A stretch of 5,564 bases of DNA from Coriobacteriales bacterium (GCA_031286245.1 JAITUO010000057.1:1-5564); one strand, 5' to 3'. Numbered from the stretch's first letter, positions 1 to 5,564 are shown. Notes: generated by a model from the sequence alone, not told the origin. Numbers and translations are program-made.

Positions 1-1493
1 TCACAAACTTTACCAGCTTCAATGCTTTCGTGATATTTCTCTCCTTCGACGGAGTATTTCAGCCCCAGCTCCTCTAAGATCTGTTTTGCAGCGTCCAGAT
101 CGCTGTTAGCCAAGTTTGGTACCTGCTTCGTGACCGGTGCCTCAGTGCCCGAAGAGATCAACAGGTCGATTTTCTCACCTCGATAAACTAAGGAATTCTG
201 ACGGGGATCAACAGAGATGATCTTGCCTTTCTCCACAGTATCTGATGGCTCACGATTGACCTCCCCGACCAGCAGGCCGTTACGTGTGAGCTCGCGCTCA
301 CCATCGTATTCTGTCATGCCTATGATATTCGGTACCCGTACCATATCCGGAGTATTGCTGTTCAACATATTGAGAGCCAAAAAAACAACGAAACCGATCA
401 CCAGCGAAGCAGCTATTATTCCTACGATGATGGCTGGAAGACGGTTCTTCGCACGACTTTCCTGTAACAGGGCATTTGCATTATGCCCATTGGGAGCACC
501 CACTGTCGCAACCGGCATCACCGAGGTGCGTGCCACTTTGGTGTCCGGTCGTTGGATTATGGCAACAGGTTCAGGAACTGGCCTTTCCGGACGTTTTTCC
601 GGGCGGAGGGTCGGAGTTGCACCGATCACCGTAGTTGCCGCCTGAGCATCAACATTTCCATCTTCTACAGGCCGGCCCGTCAGGTAGTTATTCAACGCAG
701 TACGCATGGCATCAGCAGTCGGATAGCGGTCAACCGGGTTTTTCTCAATTGCCCGCATGATGATAGCTTCCAGCTCCGGATCGATATCGGGGTAGACAGT
801 GCTTGGAGGAGCTGGCAGTTGGTTGACCTGCTTCAATGCCACGGTCACTGCATCTTCTCCCTCAAAAGGCAGTTTGCCTGTAACCGCTTCATAGAGCACT
901 ACACCGAGCGAATAAAGGTCAGTTGACGGTGTCAACTCTTTGCCCTGAGCCTGTTCAGGCGAGACATAATAGGCTGTGCCGAGCACACTACCGGTCTGGG
1001 TCATACCGCTGCCATTAGCGCGGGCGATACCGAAATCCATGACCTTGGCATTGCCGTCCGGTTGTACCATGATGTTGTGGGGCTTGATATCTCGATGGAT
1101 AATATCGTAGCCATGGGCGACTGCTAACGCCGCACATACCTGTGAGGCTACTTCAGCTGCTTTTCGCTGGTTTATCGCCCCCCGTTGGTTGATGGCTGTC
1201 TTCAGATCAGTACCACGAACCAGTTCCATGACGATGTAGAAAGTTTCATCAACATCGTCTCGCCCCCAATCATAGATGTTCACGATATAGGGACTCTGCA
1301 GGTTCGCAGCAGCCTGTGCTTCTTGCTTGAAGCGAGCAGCAAAAGTCGGATCAGCTGCGTACTGTGGCAGCATCAACTTCAGCGCAACAGTACGGCCTAA
1401 AACCTGATCAGTTGCACGATAAACCTCGGCCATACCGCCGATGCCGATGCGCTCAATGATGCGATAGCGGCTTCCGAAAACCCTGTCAATCAC
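1..1493 (-). CDS. pknB: PknB-type Ser/Thr protein kinase with PASTA repeats (C-terminus cut by window edge)
   Basis: Membrane-bound Hanks-type Ser/Thr kinase; 497 codons are visible and the gene continues past base 1. The kinase domain spans about residues 10-272: glycine-rich loop IGIGGMAEVY (16-25), ATP-binding Lys39 in VALK, helix C Glu58, catalytic HRDIKPHN (133-140, Asp135), DFG (153-155), activation loop MTQTGSVLGT with Thr165 and Thr167 in the places of the PknB autophosphorylation threonines, and SPE (178-180). A Pro/Thr-rich cytoplasmic linker (about 276-350) leads to one membrane helix (about 352-376), a full PASTA repeat (about 384-449) and part of a second (from about 457). Family knowledge: PASTA domains bind muropeptides or lipid II, and the kinase phosphorylates wall and division proteins. 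The start is GTG, chosen because AGAGGAG lies 7 nt upstream, an in-frame TAA lies 27 nt upstream, and no other start codon lies between. It follows the SEDS-PBP gene after 127 bp and may have its own promoter. PknA is possible by position, but the PASTA repeats favour PknB. Confidence 0.95.
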   Translation of the reverse strand, partial: MIDRVFGSRYRIIERIGIGGMAEVYRATDQVLGRTVALKLMLPQYAADPTFAARFKQEAQAAANLQSPYIVNIYDWGRDDVDETFYIVMELVRGTDLKTAINQRGAINQRKAAEVASQVCAALAVAHGYDIIHRDIKPHNIMVQPDGNAKVMDFGIARANGSGMTQTGSVLGTAYYVSPEQAQGKELTPSTDLYSLGVVLYEAVTGKLPFEGEDAVTVALKQVNQLPAPPSTVYPDIDPELEAIIMRAIEKNPVDRYPTADAMRTALNNYLTGRPVEDGNVDAQAATTVIGATPTLRPEKRPERPVPEPVAIIQRPDTKVARTSVMPVATVGAPNGHNANALLQESRAKNRLPAIIVGIIAASLVIGFVVFLALNMLNSNTPDMVRVPNIIGMTEYDGERELTRNGLLVGEVNREPSDTVEKGKIISVDPRQNSLVYRGEKIDLLISSGTEAPVTKQVPNLANSDLDAAKQILEELGLKYSVEGEKYHESIEAGKVC

Positions 1494-1495
1494 GG

Positions 1496-1624
1496 CTAAT
1501 CTCCTCTTTGTCGTCCTTTAAGCATTATAGCTGCTCTGCTTTTCTCAATATCAGGCCAGTCGTTATCTGTTGGCCTTGCGTTCATTTGCGATCCATAACC
1601 GCTCTTTGTCATTGCATTGCTCAT
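1496..1624 (-). CDS. Possible 42-residue small protein filling the PBP-kinase gap
   Basis: The ORF starts at an ATG whose ATGA overlaps the TGA stop of the SEDS-PBP gene, stays open for 42 codons, and stops with TAG (1498-1496) 2 bp before the kinase GTG. The predicted peptide is hydrophilic and polar, starts MSNAMTKSGYG, contains DNDWPDIEKSR, and ends in a basic stretch. It has no membrane segment or signal peptide and I do not recognise it. In favour: the overlap matches the other two junctions of the operon, and it fills the gap almost exactly. Against: AGGA lies only 2 nt before the ATG, too close for a normal Shine-Dalgarno; the four arginines are encoded only by AGA, AGG and CGA; and the reading frame overlaps the TATAAT box and dyad. 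An open frame this short can occur by chance. Confidence 0.25.
   Translation of the reverse strand: MSNAMTKSGYGSQMNARPTDNDWPDIEKSRAAIMLKGRQRGD
1501..1507 (-). promoter_or_regulatory. Ribosome binding site of the PASTA kinase
   Basis: AGAGGAG on the minus strand, 7 nt before the GTG at 1493. It is a strong Shine-Dalgarno match at ideal spacing and decides the non-ATG start of the kinase. It lies inside the last codons of the small ORF ending at 1496, so translation of that ORF, if real, would run through this site. Confidence 0.85.
1524..1554 (-). promoter_or_regulatory. Candidate sigma70-type promoter for the kinase gene
   Basis: On the minus strand a perfect TATAAT occupies 1529-1524. The best -35 candidate is CTGATA (1554-1549; four of six match TTGACA) at a 19-bp spacing, longer than the ideal 17. 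There is no TG extension in front of the -10 box. Transcription would begin near 1517 and give a leader of about 24 nt containing the kinase ribosome binding site. The -10 box is seen directly; promoter activity is inferred and the -35 is weak. The kinase can also be reached by read-through from the upstream genes, since no terminator is visible in the gap. Confidence 0.35.
1553..1576. repeat. Inverted repeat AGGCCA-N12-TGGCCT upstream of the kinase
   Basis: A perfect 6-bp dyad with a 12-bp spacer: AGGCCA at 1553-1558 and TGGCCT at 1571-1576. It touches the proposed -35 box and lies about 36-59 bp upstream of the predicted transcription start. Position and geometry suit a binding site for a dimeric regulator. 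It is not an intrinsic terminator: the stem is short, the loop long, and no T-run follows on either strand. A 6-bp dyad can arise by chance. Confidence 0.3.
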
Positions 1625-4377
1625 GATCCTAAATTTCTGACTACAGACTCAAATACTTGCCGGGCATAAGGCACAGCAGCCCCGGTTGGGCGTTGTTCCA
1701 GGATAATTGCTACCACATAGCGTTCGCTACCGATCTCCACCCAACCAATAAACCACGAATCATCGGCTTGATTAGCGGTTTGGGCAGTGCCAGTCTTGCC
1801 ACACACCACATGGCTCGAGAGGTTTGCAGCGGTAGCTGTACCCTGCTCAACTACGCCACGCATGGCGACCTGCATCTGTCCAGCAGTCTCACGACTCATG
1901 ACACGGCCTTCTGACCTTGGAACATAACTATTCACCAATATGCCTTGTGGATTAGTGATATATCCAACCAGGTAAGGCGACATCATCTCACCGTCATTGG
2001 CAATAGCCGATGCCACCATGGCCATCTGGATTACAGTCACCTGCGGGCCTGCGGGGCTTTTGTGTTCTCCAACCGGTTGCCCGATGCCAGCCCAGGCTGT
2101 CTCCCAGGCTGTCATCTCTGATGGATCAGGCATCAGAGATGGATTGATAGCAAAATCAGTGTTCCAAGCCCGATTAAAGCCCAAACGTTCAGCCGCCTGT
2201 ACCAGTCTGGAAGCTCCCAACTGGTCGGCTAACTGACCGAATACAGTATTCGACGACAATTCAAAGCCGCGTTTCAAGTTGACTCGGCCATAATCATTCA
2301 AATTGAAATTCGTGACATCGGCACCGCCGATCTCGATCCTCGGAGGAGCGTCATACTCGCTTTGTATAGTAGCAACATTATTGTCCAGTGCAGCGATCAG
2401 TGTCACTGTTTTGAAAGACGAACCAGGAGCGTATAAAGCCTGTGTAGCTCGATTGTAGAGTTGACTGGAGCCACCACCTAAACCACTGCCATCATCGCCT
2501 TGACCACCTAAGATCACATCAATCTCTGCAGGATTGTAGCCCGGCAGCGAGACTAACGAGATTACTTCTCCAGTCCTGGCATTGACTACAACAGCAGCCC
2601 CCGTTTGGCCAGACATAATCGACTCAGTATCGGCTTGAACACGAGTGTCCATCGTCAAGTGGACATCGTTACCGGGATGCTGTTGTCCGGCAATGGCTGC
2701 CAAAGCATCTGACCATGTGGAGAAGCCCTTGCGACCGGTCAAAGTCTCGGAAAACCGGGCTTCGATACCAGCGGCTCCGTAGGTTGCACTGCGGTATCCA
2801 ATTATGTGCGCAGCCAGATTGCCCATGGGGTACTCGCGCTGCCAAATCTCATTCTCATCAAGGTATGAGCTGGCACAGATTACACCATCGGCGCTGATGA
2901 TGTCACCGCGTGGCACATTCAAGTTGCGGGTAATGGTGTGACCATTTGCTGGGTCACTCTGCAGCGCCTCGGCCTGAATCACCATGTACCAGCCGAGATT
3001 GACAATTAACAAGGCAAACAGACCAGCTAAAACAGTCATAAAGCCAGTCAGGCGTTTACCGAGCGTCAGGCGCCCAAGGATTCCTCCTTCGAAACCTGGG
3101 ACTCCGACAATTTCTGTCTGAAGGCCAGTACCGCTATCACCGGCTCTTAATAGCAAGGCCACAATCATAAAACTTGCCAACAGCGAAGAACCGCCTTGGC
3201 TGACAAACGGTAATGTCACTCCGGTCATGGGAATCAGTCGGGTAGTACCTCCGATGATGACAAAAGCCTGCAATGTGATTGCCACAGTCAAACCGACCGC
3301 GGTAAATGCATCGACATCACTTCTAGCCCGAGCAGCGATAGTCAGGCCGCGCATAGCAAATAACAAGTACAAAATGATCATGGCACTGGCGCCTAGGAGC
3401 CCCATCTCTTCGGCAATGGCAACAAAGATGAAGTCTGAAGCTACTACAGGTATAAACTCTGGCATTCCCCGACCGATGCCACTACCAAATAAGCCTCCGT
3501 CAGCTAACGAGTAGAGTGCCTGCACAATCTGATAACCACTGCCGTTACGATCTGCAAAGGGGTCCAGCCATATGGAGACACGCAAGGCGACATGGTCAAA
3601 CAGCATCCAGGCAGCCAGGGCACCAGCAACAGCTAGTAAAACACCGCCCAATACATAGGCCAGCCTGCCAGTCGTGATAAAAACCATCACCAGAAAAATG
3701 CCAAAGAATAGTAAAGCGCTGCCCAAATCACGTTCAAAGACCACTATCACCAGGCTTATTACCCACATGATCATGAGAGGTGCCAAAGCCCTGGGGTCTG
3801 GAAAGTTTATACCAGCCAGACGCCGATTGGCTGCAGATAGCATCTCACGATTGTCAGCCAGATAACCAGCCAGGAACAAAACGACCAAGACCTTCGCAAC
3901 CTCGCCAGGCTGGAAAGAGTAGCCCAGAAAGGTTAGCCAAATCTTTGATCCATAGATCTCAGTTCCAACAAAAACCGGCAATAGTAGTAAAACCAAACCA
4001 GCAGTCATTATGGTGAACTTGTAGTCTGTCAACTTGGTGATCGTCGGCACAAAAAAGAGTACGACAATCATCATCGCCACAGAAAAGAACAGCCACATCA
4101 CCTGGCGACCAGCCAATTCGGGAGCCAGGCGTAAAACAAAGGCAATACCGATACCAGACAGCATAAAAACAATCGGTAATAAAGCTGGGTCAGCAGCTGG
4201 TGTTAGACGACGCACAGCCAAGTGAGCTGCCAGAAAAGCGATAAACAAACCCATTGGGATGAGGATCGAATCAAATGACAGAGGTTTTCCATCACTTAGG
4301 ATAGCCAGCACAAACAGCAAGACCAGGACCGGTGTAGCTGCCATTAACAGCAATAGTTCGATAGTTCTGCGGCTCAT
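1621..4377 (-). CDS. rodA-pbpA: SEDS glycosyltransferase fused to class B PBP (RodA/FtsW-PbpA fusion)
   Basis: A 918-residue membrane protein predicted to polymerise lipid II and crosslink the resulting glycan. Residues 1 to about 411 are a SEDS module with roughly ten hydrophobic helices. It contains FERDLGSAL (214-222), whose Asp217 matches the catalytic Asp of RodA, and TGVTLPFVSQGGSS (385-398), the family signature. A linker of about 30 residues (412-440) precedes the single PBP membrane helix (about 443-467). The pedestal carries PRGDI (489-493), and the transpeptidase domain (about 590-918) has all three motifs: SSFK (653-656, nucleophile Ser653), SSN (708-710) and KTG (861-863). Mycobacterial RodA and PbpA are separate proteins of roughly 470-490 residues, so the length fits two joined whole modules. 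Both ends of the linker should be cytoplasmic, so topology needs no extra helix. The ATG overlaps the phosphatase stop as ATGA, with GAGGAG upstream. Position in the cluster favours RodA/PbpA over FtsW/FtsI, but the sequence alone does not separate elongation from division. Confidence 0.95.
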   Translation of the reverse strand: MSRRTIELLLLMAATPVLVLLFVLAILSDGKPLSFDSILIPMGLFIAFLAAHLAVRRLTPAADPALLPIVFMLSGIGIAFVLRLAPELAGRQVMWLFFSVAMMIVVLFFVPTITKLTDYKFTIMTAGLVLLLLPVFVGTEIYGSKIWLTFLGYSFQPGEVAKVLVVLFLAGYLADNREMLSAANRRLAGINFPDPRALAPLMIMWVISLVIVVFERDLGSALLFFGIFLVMVFITTGRLAYVLGGVLLAVAGALAAWMLFDHVALRVSIWLDPFADRNGSGYQIVQALYSLADGGLFGSGIGRGMPEFIPVVASDFIFVAIAEEMGLLGASAMIILYLLFAMRGLTIAARARSDVDAFTAVGLTVAITLQAFVIIGGTTRLIPMTGVTLPFVSQGGSSLLASFMIVALLLRAGDSGTGLQTEIVGVPGFEGGILGRLTLGKRLTGFMTVLAGLFALLIVNLGWYMVIQAEALQSDPANGHTITRNLNVPRGDIISADGVICASSYLDENEIWQREYPMGNLAAHIIGYRSATYGAAGIEARFSETLTGRKGFSTWSDALAAIAGQQHPGNDVHLTMDTRVQADTESIMSGQTGAAVVVNARTGEVISLVSLPGYNPAEIDVILGGQGDDGSGLGGGSSQLYNRATQALYAPGSSFKTVTLIAALDNNVATIQSEYDAPPRIEIGGADVTNFNLNDYGRVNLKRGFELSSNTVFGQLADQLGASRLVQAAERLGFNRAWNTDFAINPSLMPDPSEMTAWETAWAGIGQPVGEHKSPAGPQVTVIQMAMVASAIANDGEMMSPYLVGYITNPQGILVNSYVPRSEGRVMSRETAGQMQVAMRGVVEQGTATAANLSSHVVCGKTGTAQTANQADDSWFIGWVEIGSERYVVAIILEQRPTGAAVPYARQVFESVVRNLGS
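2091..2114. repeat. Two tandem copies of a 12-bp unit in the PBP gene
   Basis: CCCAGGCTGTC occurs at 2091-2101 and again at 2103-2113, a 12-bp period that keeps the reading frame. On the coding strand it gives the repeated peptide TAWETAW (residues 756-762) just before GIGQP. It abuts the 11-bp inverted repeat at 2113-2141. A small in-frame slippage duplication is a likely origin. Confidence 0.5.
2113..2141. repeat. 11-bp perfect inverted repeat within the transpeptidase coding region
   Basis: CATCTCTGATG (2113-2123) and CATCAGAGATG (2131-2141) are exact reverse complements separated by 7 bases, so the mRNA could form an 11-bp stem with a 7-nt loop. It lies in codons 746-755 of the SEDS-PBP gene (PSLMPDPSEM), between the SSN and KTG motifs. 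No T-run follows on the coding strand, so it is not a typical terminator. The structure is clear in the sequence; any role is unknown. Confidence 0.6.
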
Positions 4378-5501
4378 TGATACTGCTCCTCGATATGTGG
4401 AGCACTTAAGCCTTTTTGCTGACCCTTGGGTTCGTCTATCTGCTGACGGTACTGTTCGATCAGGTCTTCAGCCTCGTCCAAGCTGCCGAGTTGGATACCG
4501 TTGCGCAAACGCTCTGGCAAGGGTGATTCGAGGCTGCTGGCTTTGATATCGGTGACCTCATGTTGCCATTGCAGCTTTAACCCAAAGACATCGCCAACTA
4601 GACCGCGGTAAATTACGATCTGGCCATCTTCTGTAATCACATATGCTGCATGAGAGGCATACAGCCAAACCCCGCCAAACACACTTCCTGTCAGAATTGA
4701 AAACGCTAACAAAAACCCTAAGATACCGGATCGAAGGCTACGTCTAAATGGCAATCGTCTGGCAGGTGGTGGGATTGAGCAGATATCGACAACAACGACT
4801 GTAGTGTTATCCTGTCCCCCAGCATTATTTGCAGCCCTTACCAAGGCATCAGCACATTGCTGGGCTGTCCGAGGTTCTGTCATAGCTAAAGCGATCTCAT
4901 CATCTTCAATCATGCCATGTAAACCATCAGAGCAGAGTAAAAGTCGGTCTCCGACTTCCAGTCGCAGCTCATACAAGTCTGGTTGGGTGTCAGATTCGAA
5001 ACCCAGTACTCTGGTGATCACCCCTCTGCGAGGATGGTCTCGGCTCTCAGCCTCAGTGATCTCGCCAGAATTCAACAACTCTTGGATATATGAATGATCA
5101 CGTGTGACACGACGCAGTTTGTTTTCGTGCAATAGATAAGCACGGGAGTCACCAATTTGAGCGATCAGTAACCGGTCGTTATCAATAACGGCTGCAGTCA
5201 GTGTGGTACCCATACCAGCCCGGCCAATGCCTTGGCGCGGTGCATCTAAAACTGTGAGGTTTGCTTGCATGACCAGCCTTTTCAAGTTGGCTGGATCAGT
5301 CAGATCCTCTCTGGCAGACTTGAGGGTCGAGATAGCCAGGGTTGAGGCAATCTCTCCAGCCGCATGTCCACCCATGCCATCAGCCACAGCAAATAAAGAA
5401 TCAGCAGCTAGATATGCATCTTCGTTGTTTGTACGCAGTTTGCCAATTGAGGTCGCAGAACCGATTTCCAGTCGGTTGGATGAGAGCGGTCTTCTACTCA
5501 T
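4374..5501 (-). CDS. pstP: PstP-type PP2C Ser/Thr phosphatase, membrane-anchored
   Basis: A 375-residue metal-dependent protein phosphatase expected to dephosphorylate the cluster's kinase and its substrates. PP2C motifs in order: RTNNED (23-28), ADGMGGHAAGE (40-50, metal-binding Asp41), GMGTTL (96-101), GDSRAY (117-122), CSDGL (190-194, metal-binding Asp192) and GQDNTT (229-234, metal-binding Asp231). The domain ends near residue 240. A basic stretch (RRLPFRRSLR, 248-257) and one membrane helix (about 258-281) follow, then about 94 extracytoplasmic residues that include ITEDGQIVIYRG (289-300). This region resembles the outer segment of mycobacterial PstP; the rest is polar and Gln/Glu-rich. 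It is shorter than the roughly 514-residue M. tuberculosis protein. The usual SDxG of the first motif reads TSIG here, so the conserved Asp is Ser18. The ATG overlaps the upstream stop as ATGA with only a weak Shine-Dalgarno, so translation probably depends on coupling. Confidence 0.95.
   Translation of the reverse strand: MSRRPLSSNRLEIGSATSIGKLRTNNEDAYLAADSLFAVADGMGGHAAGEIASTLAISTLKSAREDLTDPANLKRLVMQANLTVLDAPRQGIGRAGMGTTLTAAVIDNDRLLIAQIGDSRAYLLHENKLRRVTRDHSYIQELLNSGEITEAESRDHPRRGVITRVLGFESDTQPDLYELRLEVGDRLLLCSDGLHGMIEDDEIALAMTEPRTAQQCADALVRAANNAGGQDNTTVVVVDICSIPPPARRLPFRRSLRSGILGFLLAFSILTGSVFGGVWLYASHAAYVITEDGQIVIYRGLVGDVFGLKLQWQHEVTDIKASSLESPLPERLRNGIQLGSLDEAEDLIEQYRQQIDEPKGQQKGLSAPHIEEQYQ
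4386..4391 (-). promoter_or_regulatory. Ribosome binding site of the SEDS-PBP gene
   Basis: GAGGAG on the minus strand, 8 nt before the ATG at 4377 and inside the last codons of the phosphatase gene. With the ATGA overlap it supports this start and suggests both coupled and independent ribosome loading. Confidence 0.75.
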
Positions 5502-5564
5502 GCCAAACTCACTTGCATCACCACGTCACCGACTTGAACCGTATCGTTATCAGACAGTTCGTAT
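5498..5564 (-). CDS. C-terminal end of a probable FHA-domain protein (partial)
   Basis: Only the last 21 residues and the TGA stop are inside the window; the rest lies beyond base 5564. The visible tail includes LSDNDTVQVGDVVMQV. The pattern of L-x-D-x-D-x-V-x-V-G-D followed by a hydrophobic strand is typical of the end of an FHA domain, which binds phosphothreonine peptides. Actinomycetote pstP genes are commonly preceded by one or two FHA genes, which supports the call. The stop overlaps the phosphatase ATG by 4 bp. The fragment is too short for certainty about family or subtype (FhaA- or FhaB-like). Confidence 0.6.
   Translation of the reverse strand, partial: YELSDNDTVQVGDVVMQVSLA

Noticed and set aside
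217..926. Two overlapping plus-strand ORFs of 142 and 147 codons
   Set aside because: They lie antisense to the kinase, whose minus-strand frame carries the linker, membrane helix and catalytic-domain motifs. Their products are low-complexity or unrecognisable, typical of shadow frames.
1553..1576. The dyad in the gap as an intrinsic terminator after the SEDS-PBP gene
   Set aside because: The stem is only 6 bp, the loop is 12 nt, and no T-run follows on the minus strand; an operator-like role fits better.
1504..1610. Nine-base direct repeat CTCTTTGTC at 1504-1512 and 1602-1610 as element ends or a duplication scar
   Set aside because: One copy includes the kinase ribosome site, the 89 bases between show nothing transposon-like, and a repeat this short is expected by chance in purine-rich sequence.
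3058..3144. The fusion as a sequencing artefact that removed a stop between rodA and pbpA
   Set aside because: The frame is continuous, the linker has no leftover stop-start or ribosome-site signature that I can see, and both modules have normal length and motifs. Read-level data would still be decisive.
1657..4225. Many plus-strand ORFs of 60-95 codons across the SEDS-PBP gene
   Set aside because: All are antisense to a continuous 918-codon frame with clear family motifs. Their Arg/Ser/Pro- or Lys/Met-rich products and lack of operon logic mark them as shadows.
4941..4957. Seven-bp hairpin AAGTCGG-TCT-CCGACTT in the phosphatase gene
   Set aside because: A 7-bp stem is expected about once or twice in a window of this size, it lies mid-gene, and no T-run follows on the coding strand.
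4804..5097. A 97-codon plus-strand ORF within the phosphatase region
   Set aside because: It is antisense to the PP2C motifs; its Ser/Pro-rich product resembles no family I recognise.

Overview
The window is a single block of minus-strand genes, read from high to low coordinates: the C-terminal tail of a probable FHA-domain protein (5564-5498, cut by the window edge), a PstP-type PP2C Ser/Thr phosphatase (5501-4374), one long protein joining a SEDS glycosyltransferase (RodA/FtsW family) to a class B penicillin-binding protein (4377-1621), and a PknB-type Ser/Thr kinase with extracytoplasmic PASTA repeats (1493-1, cut by the window edge). No plus-strand gene, RNA gene, mobile element, CRISPR array or origin could be supported.

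This order (FHA, pstP, rodA, pbpA, pkn) is the conserved growth and division cluster of Actinomycetota, best known from Mycobacterium, Corynebacterium and Streptomyces. Base composition is only about 50% G+C by eye, low for those genera. One PASTA kinase follows the PBP directly, without the separate pknA usual in mycobacteria. With the SEDS-PBP fusion, this makes a deep-branching actinomycetote such as a member of Coriobacteriia plausible. That placement is inference; no taxonomic marker is present.

The genes form a tightly coupled operon. The FHA/phosphatase and phosphatase/SEDS-PBP junctions are both 4-bp ATGA overlaps. After the PBP there is a 127-bp gap before the kinase GTG. The gap contains a perfect TATAAT box, a 6-bp dyad with a 12-bp spacer, and a 42-codon ORF that starts in a third ATGA overlap and ends 2 bp before the kinase start. 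It is therefore either a promoter region, a tiny coupled gene, or both.

Functionally, the SEDS half would polymerise lipid II into glycan and the PBP half would crosslink it. PASTA kinases of this family sense muropeptides or lipid II outside the cell and phosphorylate wall-synthesis and division proteins inside. PstP reverses this, and FHA proteins read the phosphothreonines. The most notable point is the fusion itself: the polymerase and crosslinker, normally separate proteins that form a complex, are one 918-residue chain with all catalytic motifs of both halves intact.
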